Assembly (NCBI RefSeq): GCF_019802255.1 | Contig: NZ_JAHYSS010000003.1 | Span: forward strand, 620,001 to 684,000 | Length of the DNA stretch: 64,000 nt | From: Pedobacter polysacchareus | GTDB lineage: Bacteria; Bacteroidota; Bacteroidia; Sphingobacteriales; Sphingobacteriaceae | Direction: 5' to 3' | Shown: one piece after another, positions 44,199 to 53,166 of the stretch | Layout: every line of letters starts with the position of its first letter | Numbering within the stretch: the stretch's first letter is position 1 | The notes under the pieces: model-generated | Told to the model about the DNA's origin: nothing | The model's database searches: none | Seen by the model: the letters and a program-made list of their open reading frames with translations, nothing else | Position numbers and translations under genes: made by a program

Positions 44199-45152
44199 TT
44201 AAGGTAATAATACCTGATCGACAACATGAATCACTCCATTTGTTGTAATGATGTTTGCAGGCGAAATCATCGATGAAGTTGTATTTTTATTACCTTTTAC
44301 TTTAGCTCCGCCAGTGAGTGTAATACTAACTGTGCCTCCATTAACGGTCGCAGGTTTTGCCCCTTCAGTTAAATCGCTTGAAAAAATACGGCCTGCTATT
44401 ACATGGTAAGTAAGTATGCTGGTAAGCACTGCGGGATCGGCAGCTTGAACTGCAGCAATATTTGCAAATCCTGCGTTAATAAAGGCCTGATTAGTTGGAG
44501 CAAAAACAGTCAAAGGACCAGCTCCAGATAACACTTGTGCTACATTAGTACTACCTTGACTCGCTCTTAACACTGCAGCTACTAAAAAGCTAAAGTTAGA
44601 ATTTGCCTGGGCTACTTCAACAATATTTCCACCAGGAGGCATCAATACAGCATTGATTACATGAACAACTCCGTTACTAGCGGCTAGATCCGCTTGAATT
44701 ACCGTCGCCCCATTTATAAAAACACCTGAAGCATTTTTCGTAACATAAACATTGAGATCAGCAGCTGTTTTAACCGAAGTATTGCTTGCCATTGCAATTT
44801 CAGCCGAAGGAACTCGCTGACCCAAAACATGATAAAGTAAGATCTTTTTTAAGGTTTCTACCGGCACAGCCTTAATTTTAGCTTCGGTATCCAATCCTGC
44901 CGCGACAAAGGCATCGTTATTGGGTGCAAAAACAGTAAATGGCCCCTTTCCAGCCAAAACATCAGTCAATCCTGCTTGCGCAAGTGCTGCTTTAAGCAGG
45001 GAAAAATTGTTACTGCTCATAACGATACCCGAAATAGTCTTCTCTTGGGTTGGGTTTGTCTTATCCTTTTTACAGGAACTAGATAATGTAGAAACTGCTA
45101 TTGCTACAATTAAAGCAGATTTTCTAAAAAGATTAAAGCTTAGGTTTGTCAT
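44199..45152 (-). CDS. Two-domain fasciclin (FAS1) lipoprotein
   Basis: A 317-residue surface lipoprotein. The signal ends at VSTLSSSCKK. Two FAS1 repeats follow, about residues 38-170 and 175-317. Each has the H1/H2 motifs: GPFTVFAPNNDAFVAAG and GPLTVFAPTNQAFINAG, then NGVVHVINAVLMPP and NGVIHVVDQVLLP. FAS1 domains mediate adhesion. It is divergent from the MarR-like gene at 45305, and the spacer holds TTAGTAT/ATACTAA sites, so that regulator may control it. Confidence 0.9.
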   Translation of the reverse strand: MTNLSFNLFRKSALIVAIAVSTLSSSCKKDKTNPTQEKTISGIVMSSNNFSLLKAALAQAGLTDVLAGKGPFTVFAPNNDAFVAAGLDTEAKIKAVPVETLKKILLYHVLGQRVPSAEIAMASNTSVKTAADLNVYVTKNASGVFINGATVIQADLAASNGVVHVINAVLMPPGGNIVEVAQANSNFSFLVAAVLRASQGSTNVAQVLSGAGPLTVFAPTNQAFINAGFANIAAVQAADPAVLTSILTYHVIAGRIFSSDLTEGAKPATVNGGTVSITLTGGAKVKGNKNTTSSMISPANIITTNGVIHVVDQVLLP

Positions 45153-45156
45153 AAAA

Positions 45157-45285
45157 TTAGTATTTTTTTATACTAAATAACACCCAAACAACATGCCAAA
45201 TGTACATTTTAATACCTTTATTTTAAAAAATCAAAATATATAATAAAAAAAAGGTGCAAAAAAATACTAATTCATTCTAATTTTG
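45157..45285. promoter_or_regulatory. Divergent fasciclin/regulator control region with ATACTAA sites
   Basis: TTAGTAT (45157-45163) and ATACTAA (45170-45176) form an inverted repeat beside the fasciclin start. A third half-site ATACTAA lies at 45264-45270. TAATTTTG at 45278-45285 matches TAnnTTTG and precedes the regulator ATG by 19 bp. The half-site is the one seen upstream of the crt regulator. Confidence 0.55.
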
Positions 45286-45304
45286 TATTAAATCAAAAAA
45301 GAAA

Positions 45305-45934
45305 ATGTATTACAATTTGATAACAGAACTGGTAAGCTTAGTAAAGATTTACGAAAATGAGGTAAAAGACGCGAATGAGGATGTATATTCTTTTGGACAG
45401 TGGTTAATTGAATACTTGAAAAGCCAGGGGCAACACGGAGAAATAGAGCCTGAATGGGAAGGTAAATCAAAAGGTCGCTCAGCTGATAGTATAATTAACA
45501 CCTCACTAGTACATCTGTACAGATACGCGAAAATACATGCAAAGGCTGCTATTGCGGACACAGAATTTTCGACTCCTGATGATTTTATTTATTTGATCAG
45601 TCTAACTTCATTTGGAAGTATGAGTAAAGCTGCTTTGATAAAGTTAAATGTTCATGAAAAATCTGCAGGAATACAGATCGTGAATAGATTAATTAACAAT
45701 GGATTAGTTGAGCAAACGCTGATTGATACTGATAAAAGGAATAGAATGATACAAATTACTCCTAAAGGTACACAGCTTTTAAATGAAAGTATGCAAAATA
45801 TAAGACAAGCCTCCATTAATGTTACAGAGCCACTGCTCTATCATGAAAAAATGGATTTGATTAAATTACTTACAAAGCTCGAAAACTTTCATAAATCAAA
45901 GACCAAGCAAGAAATACAAACCAATGGTGACTAA
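45305..45934 (+). CDS. MarR-like regulator, paralogue of the crt operon regulator
   Basis: A 209-residue protein that aligns over its length with the product of 33238-33909. Shared blocks are SLVHLYRYAKIHAKAAI, DFIYLISLTSFGSM, GIQIVNRLINNGLVEQ and KLENFH near the C-terminus. The N-terminal 90 residues are more divergent. The recognition helices are similar but not identical, consistent with binding related half-sites. It is divergent from the fasciclin gene and has its own -7 element. Confidence 0.8.
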   Translation: MYYNLITELVSLVKIYENEVKDANEDVYSFGQWLIEYLKSQGQHGEIEPEWEGKSKGRSADSIINTSLVHLYRYAKIHAKAAIADTEFSTPDDFIYLISLTSFGSMSKAALIKLNVHEKSAGIQIVNRLINNGLVEQTLIDTDKRNRMIQITPKGTQLLNESMQNIRQASINVTEPLLYHEKMDLIKLLTKLENFHKSKTKQEIQTNGD

Positions 45935-45974
45935 ACTAATTCCATCCTGTGCATCGATCCCTTAAAAGCAAAAA

Positions 45975-46220
45975 TTATTGCAATTCCAAACTTTCACAAG
46001 TCACTTCATTAAACACTGCATTTAATATTAGTTCTCTCGTACTCACTGTGAATATAGTGTACAAATTAGCAACTGGATTTTGAGTATGATCTAAAATTTT
46101 ATCGACATCCTGTCCATATGCCCATTTAAATTTAATGACTTTTAGAGCTTCAATTGTTTTATTCTTATAGAGCTCAATTATCTCGTCGTGAATTGTGACA
46201 CTTGCTTTTCTAAGATTCAT
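45975..46220 (-). CDS. Small hypothetical protein
   Basis: An 81-residue frame from ATG at 46220 (MNLRKASVTIHDEIIELYKN), with an unlikely TTG extension to 46247. It is rich in helix-forming residues, with a central IEALKVIKFKWAYGQDVDK. It is not recognised as any family. It begins just after the nucleotidyltransferase remnant on the same strand and may be part of the same decayed insertion. Confidence 0.35.
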   Translation of the reverse strand: MNLRKASVTIHDEIIELYKNKTIEALKVIKFKWAYGQDVDKILDHTQNPVANLYTIFTVSTRELILNAVFNEVTCESLELQ

Positions 46221-46236
46221 GAATCCGTAATAATTT

Positions 46237-46518
46237 CTAAATTTCAACTTTACGGAAGCGTTCCTGTAACAATGTTAATCTCTCGATAATTTTTTTTAAA
46301 GGGTTTTGATTCACCATAAATCATATCTATTTGCATGGCTTTATAATCAACTTCCCATTCATTCATCACTTCCCCTGGGGGAATGAAGTTAATCTTTTCC
46401 ATTCCTGATTACTATAATCTATCCCGCGACTAATGTTAAATTTTGAGCGGTGATCAACTATAGATTCATATAAAACAGTATCCTGAATAGCTTGTTCGCC
46501 GTATTCAATTACAGCAAT
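46237..46518 (-). pseudogene. 3' remnant of an AbiEii/AbiGii-type nucleotidyltransferase gene, two frameshifts
   Basis: Read in pieces on the minus strand: one frame gives EQAIQDTVLYESIVDHRSKF ... RLT. Shifted one base it continues FIPPGEVMNEWEVDYKAMQI and DMIYGES. After an A8 run a third frame gives IIERLTLLQERFRKVEI and a stop. Together these match the C-terminal region of AbiEii-type transferases (HRxxF, FIPP, WxxDYxxM, MIYG, LQxRFR). The N-terminal catalytic part is absent; a CoiA-like fragment is abutted at 46.52 kb. Confidence 0.6.
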
Positions 46519-46522
46519 TTAG

Positions 46523-46951
46523 CTAATATCTGTGTTTGCGTTTTTTGAAGAAACGATCTTTTCCAAATCTCCTAGAAAGCATATAAGCTAAACTAACTGC
46601 GATTACAGCTCCAGTAATAATCTTAGCTAAAGCGTTGCCTTCTTTCTCTGTTCTTATATTCTTGTAATCTCCCAAAGATTTGAAATGAGAATTTAAACAA
46701 CCATAATAAGTTTTGCGACTGCTTTCTTCAATTAACTCCCGTTCCAGATCCGCTACATGAAAAACCTTTGGATAGTCGGTCAGATCTATTACAAGGCAAT
46801 CCGCCCCAATCTGCTGGTATTCCAGATGTTTCTCATACGTCATAAGATGAGACACTTCGATTTCAACAAGTAGATTTTTTTCATTCCCACATCCCACACA
46901 AGGTAACATCAGGTCTATATTTACTAAAGCTGACTTCTGGTTTACCGGCAT
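46523..46951 (-). CDS. Fragment resembling CoiA-like nuclease N-terminal region, with C-terminal membrane segment
   Basis: About 142 residues from Met at 46951; the frame is open to a TTG at 46978. VNIDLMLPCVGCGNEKNLLVEIEVSH and GADCLVIDLTDYP resemble the 'PDV...LLIEVxVS...GixxxxIDL' pattern of CoiA-type restriction-fold proteins. A glycine/alanine membrane-like stretch near the C-terminus (IITGAVIAVSLAYMLSRRFG) and the basic end are not typical. It is probably a truncated or rearranged gene, though expression is possible. Confidence 0.4.
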   Translation of the reverse strand: MPVNQKSALVNIDLMLPCVGCGNEKNLLVEIEVSHLMTYEKHLEYQQIGADCLVIDLTDYPKVFHVADLERELIEESSRKTYYGCLNSHFKSLGDYKNIRTEKEGNALAKIITGAVIAVSLAYMLSRRFGKDRFFKKRKHRY

Positions 46952-47106
46952 AAGCAAAATCATCCCTAACAGGTGCAAGCCGGCAAACTACGACCTTGCT
47001 AAAAAAATGCAATAGTTCACATGCATAGTTAGTAATTTATAAATGGATTAATGACCTAGTTACAATTAATTAGTAGCGTAGCATTATTTGTTTCATCCTG
47101 CAAATG

Positions 47107-47150
47107 CTTTTCAATAATTCTCAATTCGCGAATTGAGAATTATTGAAAAG
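47107..47150. repeat. Perfect 44-bp palindrome
   Basis: The arms 47107-47128 and 47129-47150 are perfect reverse complements without a spacer (centre TTCGCGAA). It has no flanking T-tract on either strand and no gene ends close by, so it is not an obvious terminator. It could be a cruciform, operator or recombination site. Confidence 0.75.
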
Positions 47151-47247
47151 ATACCCTATTAGTATTTCATTCCCAATTTCTCCTAAAAAACACAAAGCAA
47201 GTATGTTCCGGAATGTCCATCCCATAGGGTAAAAATAAAATACACAA

Positions 47248-47368
47248 GCTACAAATGCGTTACAAAATATCAGAAAAGCAAAGGGATAAAACGAAGAATA
47301 TTGACAAAACAAACTCAATAACGTTGAACTATTTAATTGTCATTATCTATCATAATTATGCAGTATTT
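47248..47368 (+). repeat. Imperfect long repeat, copy B
   Basis: Partner of 2812-2940 in the same orientation, with one deletion of about 11 bp relative to it. The terminator stem present beside copy A is not conserved here, suggesting this copy is more degraded. Confidence 0.55.
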
Positions 47369-47730
47369 AACATCAAATATTTGCTGTTAATTTTTGTTTT
47401 ACCCACAAAAAAAATAGATTATCATTTGAGTATATTTAATAGTTATTATGCTGATTTAGATGTAAATAAGGGTAATTAAGCGCCATAATCTGCACCTATT
47501 TTTCCAGAAAAATCAGGTCTAAATCATGGAATTTCGACGATACAATAAACATAAGAATAAGAAAATCAAATAATTACAAGTCAGAAGGAACAAATAATAA
47601 ACAGCTTTTTTTTTTGCGCTATATACTCCATTTTTATGTTGAAAACTTGCTTCATTTCTGCAGGAAAAAACTACTCCCGCGCTGTAAAGAACAGTCCTCC
47701 AAATCTCATTTCATCTGAGATATCGTCAGC

Positions 47731-48114
47731 TTAACTGTTCTTCACCCGGAAAGTATTAGACATCAATTTTCTCGGCTTTTTCCCCTTATTCTCACCTATC
47801 CTACTGTCACCTGTAAGGTCTGTCGGAACTGAAAAACGGTTTCCCTTGAATGATCTGGGTTTTCTCTCGCGGTCTTCATCCGCTAGCTTCACAGTAATTT
47901 TCCTGCCTTTTAAAACGATACCATTTAACGTAGCAATCGCACGGTCTGCACCAGGCTGATCTATCATCTCCACAAATCCAAAGCCTTTAGGCTGACGTGT
48001 AATTTTATCGGTCAGCAAATGAACGCTGTCTACCATTCCATGGATACTGAACAGCTCAATGAATTCCACCTCCTCAATATCCAGTGGATAACCCACTACA
48101 AATAGTTTAATCAT
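47731..48114 (-). CDS. RRM RNA-binding protein
   Basis: A 127-residue protein from ATG at 48114 (MIKLFVVGYP); a TTG extension to 48132 is unlikely. RNP2 is KLFVVGYPL and RNP1 is KGFGFVEM, in a single RRM (about 1-80). A basic, arginine/lysine-rich tail follows. These small RRM proteins are common in Bacteroidota and are thought to act on mRNA or sRNA, often in cold adaptation. The gene is intact. Confidence 0.88.
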   Translation of the reverse strand: MIKLFVVGYPLDIEEVEFIELFSIHGMVDSVHLLTDKITRQPKGFGFVEMIDQPGADRAIATLNGIVLKGRKITVKLADEDRERKPRSFKGNRFSVPTDLTGDSRIGENKGKKPRKLMSNTFRVKNS

Positions 48115-48132
48115 AATTTTTATCGTCTTCAA

Positions 48133-48556
48133 ACTTAAGCTTAAGCTTAATTCAGTTCAATAAAGAAAAATGCGACCTACTTATATTTCCATGATAGCCA
48201 GTTACAGAATGCTGGTAAACTTCTTTACGATGTATAATAATCAATGGAAAAGAAGAAATTACTAAAACTACTATTCATCATAGGCAAAAAATTAATCCCC
48301 GAATGTAACCAAGCAGAGCAGAAAGTGTAAGTGAAAAAACATCAATTGATATATACGGGATTACCCGTACAACACATAGCAGAAGCATAACCAATCACCC
48401 TGGGAAAATCTACACCAGTTAGCTAAATAATAATTTTTAAATTAATCTAAAAAGTAAAATAATATTAGTTTTGCCAATTCCAGACATGTATATAACCGGG
48501 TTTTACTACAATTATTTTGCATTCCCAATTCGTCATCTCATTTCCGCAAAATACTC
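48133..48556. other. Intergenic region upstream of the RRM gene
   Basis: About 420 bp. Immediately before the RRM gene is a short CTTAAG tandem (48134-48149), which can fold on itself and may affect the 5' leader. Frames near 48243-48420 look like eroded coding sequence (for example IYTGLPVQHIAEA before a stop, with a helix-turn-helix flavour). I could not assign them. Confidence 0.3.
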
Positions 48557-49321
48557 TTATTTACCTTTTTTTATATACTCCTCATAACTGGACTGCGTGG
48601 CTTTTATGAAATCTTCGTGCACATATCTGGTATTTCTGCCAGAATTATTGTCAACCTTGACCATAGGCCGGGATGGATGCACAATGACTCCAGGAAGGCT
48701 GTTCATTACAAATGCCAACTCCTCAATCGCAACTTCTGGAAAAATTTCGGATTTTGAAAGAACAATATAAAAATAGAACGCATTAACAGCAATGCATCGG
48801 ACAATATAATACTCCAAATTCTTTTGCAGATCAATTGCGCCACATCTTACAGAATTCGAATTCGTTATAACACCGTCCTCTATCGAGGGTAGAATAATAT
48901 CCAATTTAATAACAATATCCTCTCTTGTCATATTTCCTTCAAGAATTACCTTCCTGTATTTACTGAAAGGGTTATTTTCCTTTATAATTGTTCTTGAAGT
49001 ATTGTAGGTAACTTTCAACAGGCATCTGAGCAGCATGTCATAATCATACCCAAAAGCAAAATCCGTTTTACAGTGATGGAATGCTGAAAATACTGATCGA
49101 AAAGTGAACAGAAATAGGCATCCAATGGAGACAGTTTCTTGTTATTGCATTCAGCGCATACGTCGGCCATGACAAGTTCAGCGCCAATGAACTTATTCTG
49201 GCTGCCGATATATCTGGCATTAAGTTCCGGCATTCTGTTAATGATGCATCTTGGCCAGATATCCTTCTCTGGTTAGTGTTTCAGCCCGATTTCAGTAGGC
49301 ACAAATCCTTTGTTTTGACAT
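48557..49321 (-). pseudogene. Decayed HNH endonuclease gene
   Basis: An ATG at 49321-49319 begins MSKQRICAY, followed by an in-frame TGA where the second zinc Cys of CxxC is expected, then NRAETLTRE. A frameshift leads to the frame DIWPRCIINRMPELNARY and VCAECNNKKLSPLDAYF. Another frameshift near 49065 leads to the 159-residue tail ending EEYIKKGK. Restoring the frames gives the CxxC...TREHIWP...CxxCNN layout of HNH endonucleases of defence islands. At least one stop and two shifts make it non-functional. Confidence 0.65.
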
Positions 49322-49405
49322 ATAACTAATATTTTTTCATTCTCTACATTGTCTATCTACAGAACTTGACATTTGGCATCCAAGCTATGAATCTAGCGAG
49401 AATCT

Positions 49406-50005
49406 TTACACCTTGTCTACGTATTTCTGCAACAAGTTGTAACTAGGAGTACCGATATTAGTAAGCCAATAATAAAATTTTGTTTTTTTGTCTTTCAAAT
49501 AGTACAACACCAAAAGGGTTTCGGACTTTCTGATCTGGTTATCGGTAAGCAGAGCATTATACTTTTTGATATGCATTGTCCGCTTTAGACCACTTTTGAG
49601 CAGAAAATCTTCAACACATGTACGGAGCACCCTGATATTAGCTGCGTCCGAAAATTCTAAATCAAAATCATAATCTTGGTCTTTCAAGTTATAAATAGCA
49701 AAATAAGGGACATTATCTTTAGGATCAACGATTCTATGTTCAAGCATCATGTCAACAGTTGCTTCCTGCAATTTCTCACGGGCCTGCTCGGCAATATCAG
49801 TTGAGAATTTTGGCCGTGAAAGATCCAAAAGAGGTACAGCAGCAGCTAAATAGTAGACTTCCAGATCCGTCAATTTATCGATCTCTTGTGCAAAATCAAT
49901 TTCATGACCTTGTTCCGAAAGATAGGTTTTTATTTTCTTTACTCGTACGTCGTCATTATCATCTATAGCTATGCCTAATCTTAGTAGGACTGTCTTTAGT
50001 TCCAT
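49406..50005 (-). CDS. Hypothetical protein of 199 residues
   Basis: An ATG start with a well-formed helical N-terminus (LKTVLLRLGIAIDDNDDVRVKK). DLEVYYLAAAVPLLDLSRPKF follows, and an aromatic C-terminus KKTKFYYWLTNIGTPSYNLL. No signal peptide, membrane segment or known motif is visible. It has good codon character and no frameshift. It is flanked by a decayed HNH gene and a gene-poor stretch, so it belongs to the accessory region. Function is not assignable. Confidence 0.55.
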   Translation of the reverse strand: MELKTVLLRLGIAIDDNDDVRVKKIKTYLSEQGHEIDFAQEIDKLTDLEVYYLAAAVPLLDLSRPKFSTDIAEQAREKLQEATVDMMLEHRIVDPKDNVPYFAIYNLKDQDYDFDLEFSDAANIRVLRTCVEDFLLKSGLKRTMHIKKYNALLTDNQIRKSETLLVLYYLKDKKTKFYYWLTNIGTPSYNLLQKYVDKV

Positions 50006-50618
50006 TAGTCTACTTATTATCTGTTATATACTTCTTGATTAGTTCAAGGAGATTTTTAGTTCCTGAATTTATGATCCTCATTTACGCGGTTAAACCAAAT
50101 GTAATTCTTTCAAGATCTTGGTGAAGATAAGAAATTACAACAAGGAATATGAAAGTGAGCCTAGCATTTAATTAATAAGACACAAAACAACACATTGTAC
50201 GGGTTTAATCAGAGATGAAAGTTTTTTTACTTGGCCTAGTCCCTCAATACAACATCTAAAAAACAGGGTGCAGAATATGACATAAAAACCCTGATATATT
50301 ATGGTTTTCTTTGATATTGTTTAATATTTTGGGAAAGTAAGATGGGAAAACGCTCCCTGCTACTCAACATCGTCATCAACGTCGTACTCTCCACGCCATT
50401 CCCATTCCAGAAATTTGTATTTGACCGGCCCAAGATTGCCATCCTGGATTTCCCCCGCAGCTGGCTCCCAGCATTTATCGTTCAGCTAGTAATTTTCGCC
50501 CATCTTGCCGCGATCAGGAAATTAATCGCTCACTAAATCTTCTCTGTGTACAAATTACCAAGATTTTCAAAAGGTAGCGGCTGCGTAGCATTTATCCTCA
50601 AATACTGTATTTTTGTCT
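50006..50618. other. Gene-poor stretch with a possible minus-strand coding relic
   Basis: On the minus strand, 50485 down to 50360 encodes LNDKCWEPAAGEIQDGNLG and an acidic ending EYDVDDDVE with a stop. An in-frame TAG and a TAA precede it, so it looks like the eroded 3' end of a gene. The plus-strand frame at 50342-50536 is its shadow. The rest shows nothing recognisable. Confidence 0.35.
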
Positions 50619-51755
50619 ATGGCTAACAATGATGACACGCTAGAGAAAAGGATCAATGACATCAAGGATATTGCGGTTTTTCTGCAGATGATGTCCTCAT
50701 TTTCAGAAAATGTAGAATGGCGGGTTATTAATCACCTCACCAACAGGGTTGATGTATTTTTTAAAACAGCGTCTGATCAGGCCATTGTAGCCGAACTCCC
50801 GGATATCCGTCACGCACTTGACCAACATGCCAATCCATTGCTCCAACAATTCCCCTTAAAAACAGATATCAATACCGTCGCCAAAAATTGGAACGACGTA
50901 TCCAAGGGAGATCAGGATATTTATTCCTACGGTTTGGAATATGGCTGGCTGGAGGAGCACCTTGATCTAAAAAAATTTCCTTTGTATAACTATGTACCTT
51001 ATCATTTCCGATTAGGACTAGTTGAGAACAAAGGCCGTTGTTACATTGAGGAAGAAAATTTATTGAAAGATGCATTTAACATGCTGTTGAAGGCAGAAAA
51101 TTACCACGTTGTGCTCACCAAATATGGAAAACTCGAAATGGAACTTTCACAAGCTAAGGGTAACTTGGAATTTGAAAAGCAAATATATACTAAAATCACA
51201 CACGTAAAATTTGAAGTTTCCAGTTTTAGCAGGTTAACAATACTTTCTTTTTATGCATTTATTGAAGCCTTTGTGAACAGTATTGCTTATAGTTTTCTCA
51301 GAAGAAATGACTCTGCACTATCAGCTGCTGACGCCGAGCTCTTGACAGGAAAAAAAAACAAGCGTTATCTCCAACTAAAAGCCAAAATCGAGCAATATCA
51401 AAAGATTATCCGCGCTGATAAAAAAGCAACCCTGATCACATCTGATGAAATGCAGATGAATGATGCATCAAAGGCATTTTTTGCCTACGAAGAACTTAGG
51501 AACTCTGCTGTACACTACTCGCCCATGAAAGCATCCCTTGCGATAACACCACTAGAATGGCTAAACCGGGCAGTAGAATTTTCAAAGATTGCGATGAATG
51601 TTGCCATCCAGTTTTGGAATGCCTGTTATCCAGACCTGGACTTGCCGGAATATCTTGGGAGATTAGATTATGATTTTAATTATCATATGGCAGAAACCAG
51701 ATTTGCTATAATACAAGAAGCAGAAAATATATCAAAGCTGAACCCTCCACAATGA
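50619..51755 (+). CDS. Hypothetical protein with RNxxxH (HEPN-type) motif
   Basis: A 378-residue protein starting at the ATG at 50619, two codons after a TTG. The C-terminal half is helical: FSRLTILSFYAFIEAFVNSI (about 204-223), then FFAYEELRNSAVHYSP with R294-N295...H299. The Rx4H spacing inside a helical pair is the signature of HEPN ribonucleases and of HEPN-like apoptosis/abortive proteins. The N-terminal half is unrecognised. Whether the motif is catalytic is unproven. No partner gene is adjacent. Confidence 0.55.
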   Translation: MANNDDTLEKRINDIKDIAVFLQMMSSFSENVEWRVINHLTNRVDVFFKTASDQAIVAELPDIRHALDQHANPLLQQFPLKTDINTVAKNWNDVSKGDQDIYSYGLEYGWLEEHLDLKKFPLYNYVPYHFRLGLVENKGRCYIEEENLLKDAFNMLLKAENYHVVLTKYGKLEMELSQAKGNLEFEKQIYTKITHVKFEVSSFSRLTILSFYAFIEAFVNSIAYSFLRRNDSALSAADAELLTGKKNKRYLQLKAKIEQYQKIIRADKKATLITSDEMQMNDASKAFFAYEELRNSAVHYSPMKASLAITPLEWLNRAVEFSKIAMNVAIQFWNACYPDLDLPEYLGRLDYDFNYHMAETRFAIIQEAENISKLNPPQ

Positions 51756-51812
51756 AATCTGATGGATATGCTGACTCCATACTAGTGCCTTTCAAGACAA
51801 AAATGTTTTTAA

Positions 51813-53093
51813 AACTTCAGCACATCACCAATTAAAAAATCTTTCTTTCAACGTGATCTATTAAGTGATGCTGAGGCCACCAAATATTTTGGCCAGGCCA
51901 AATATCAGATCAGTAAAAACTGGACATCCACCACAGGTGTATCGCATGTAAATGAATTTTTAAACCATAGCTACCAACCCTATGTAGAATGGCTTAATGC
52001 CACTACCGCTTCAACAAGCATCAGGCACTTTGGCCCAAGGGAAAGAACCTATGGCAATATCCAACAAAATTTTAATGGCAGTTTCAGTACCGGAAAAATA
52101 CACCATAACCTGTTAATTGGTGCCAGTTATGAGTTTAATGATGAAACACTTACTTATAAAGCACTTGCCCTTGATAAGATCGATGTCACTAAGCCATTCG
52201 AAAAAACGGGTTTGAGTAGGATAACCGGCCTTTTGGCAGACAATTCCATTCCGTCATCTGGTGATGCTTACGGAGGAAATGCTTTTGGCTTGTACGCATC
52301 GGATGTGATCAACTGGATTGACCGCTTATCGACCATGCTAAGCTTGCGATTCGACCGTTTTAAGCAGACCTATGAAGGAGGTTATGTTCAGCCTTCACTC
52401 TCTCCAAAACTGGGGATTGTTTATCAGGTTGTGAAAGACAAGGTATCGCTTTTTGGAAACTTTATGAACGGTTTTCAGAACCAGGGTCCAGTTGAACAGC
52501 CAGACGGTGGTCTTTTTAAACCAAAACCAGTTTTTGCCAACCAATTGGAAGGTGGTGTAAAAGCCAAGTTGCCAGGAGGCAAACTCGGTGGAAGTATCAT
52601 CTATTATTATATTGATATCGACAACGCTTTGCGTACAGATAATGCGCTATTTAGCTTTCAGGATGGTAAACAGGTTAGTAAGGATGTTGAGGTAGAACTT
52701 ACGGCAAACCCGATAAGCGGGCTTAACATTGTCGGCGGATATGGCTTTAATGAAAATAAGTTTGTTAAGGCAGATGCATACGAAGGTAAGTTCGCTACCC
52801 AGGCACCTAAACACATTGTTAACTACTGGCTAAACTATCAGTTACCTTTGACCAACATCAAAGGTATTGGAATAGGTTTTGGAGGAAACTATGTAGGTGA
52901 TTCGTATTTAAATTCTAGCAATACATACACCATTCCAGCATACCATATCATTAATGCTACTATTTCTTACCAAAAAGAAAAATGGAAATTCGGTTTTAAA
53001 TTAAATAATATTTCAAATGTTGAATATTGGGACTTGGTAGGAAACCCGCAATTTACGAGGAATTTTGTGGCTAACTTTTCATTTAAATTTTAA
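51813..53093 (+). pseudogene. 3' remnant of a TonB-dependent siderophore-type receptor gene
   Basis: The frame opens after a TAA at 51810 with no plausible start and encodes about 426 residues of outer-membrane barrel. Examples are KSFFQRDLLSDAEATKYFG, LRFDRFKQTYEGG and SLSPKLGIVYQVVKDK. YWLNYQLPLTNIKGIGIGFG follows, and the terminal strand is FTRNFVANFSFKF. The signal peptide, plug domain and first strands are missing, so it cannot be a functional receptor. The first in-frame ATG (52212) is internal. A good terminator follows, so the 3' half of the locus is undisturbed. Confidence 0.8.
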
Positions 53094-53139
53094 GTGTTTA
53101 ATCCATAATTATTTCGCCTCACAAAAAACCTTTGAGTTA

Positions 53140-53166
53140 AGGCTGCTCATATTGGGCAGCCTTTTT
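53140..53166 (+). terminator. Rho-independent terminator of the receptor remnant
   Basis: AGGCTGC (53140-53146) and GCAGCCT (53156-53162) form a 7-bp G+C-rich stem around a 9-nt loop, followed by a T-tract to 53166. It lies 46 bp after the stop. Confidence 0.75.

Larger units (their letters stand above)
46979..47730. other. Gene-poor region with palindrome and repeat copy B
   Basis: About 750 bp without a convincing gene. It holds the 44-bp palindrome at 47107, the partner of the 2.8-kb repeat at 47248, and AGGGTAATTAAG at 47468, a block also seen at 2723. These shared elements make it the counterpart of the gene-poor kilobase at the left end. No integrase or transposase frame was found. Confidence 0.45.

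Noticed and set aside
6824..46518. The 5' nucleotidyltransferase remnant at 6.8 kb and 3' remnant at 46.3 kb as halves of one split gene
   Set aside because: Both read on the minus strand, but the 5' part lies at lower coordinates than the 3' part, so a simple insertion cannot produce this order. They may also belong to different subfamilies.
48243..48420. Short frames suggestive of a helix-turn-helix protein upstream of the RRM gene
   Set aside because: There are several stops in under 180 bp and no family match could be made. They are kept only as a comment on the intergenic region.
50342..50536. Plus-strand 64-residue hydrophobic frame
   Set aside because: It is the complement of a minus-strand stretch with better coding character, and has no neighbour or start signal of note.
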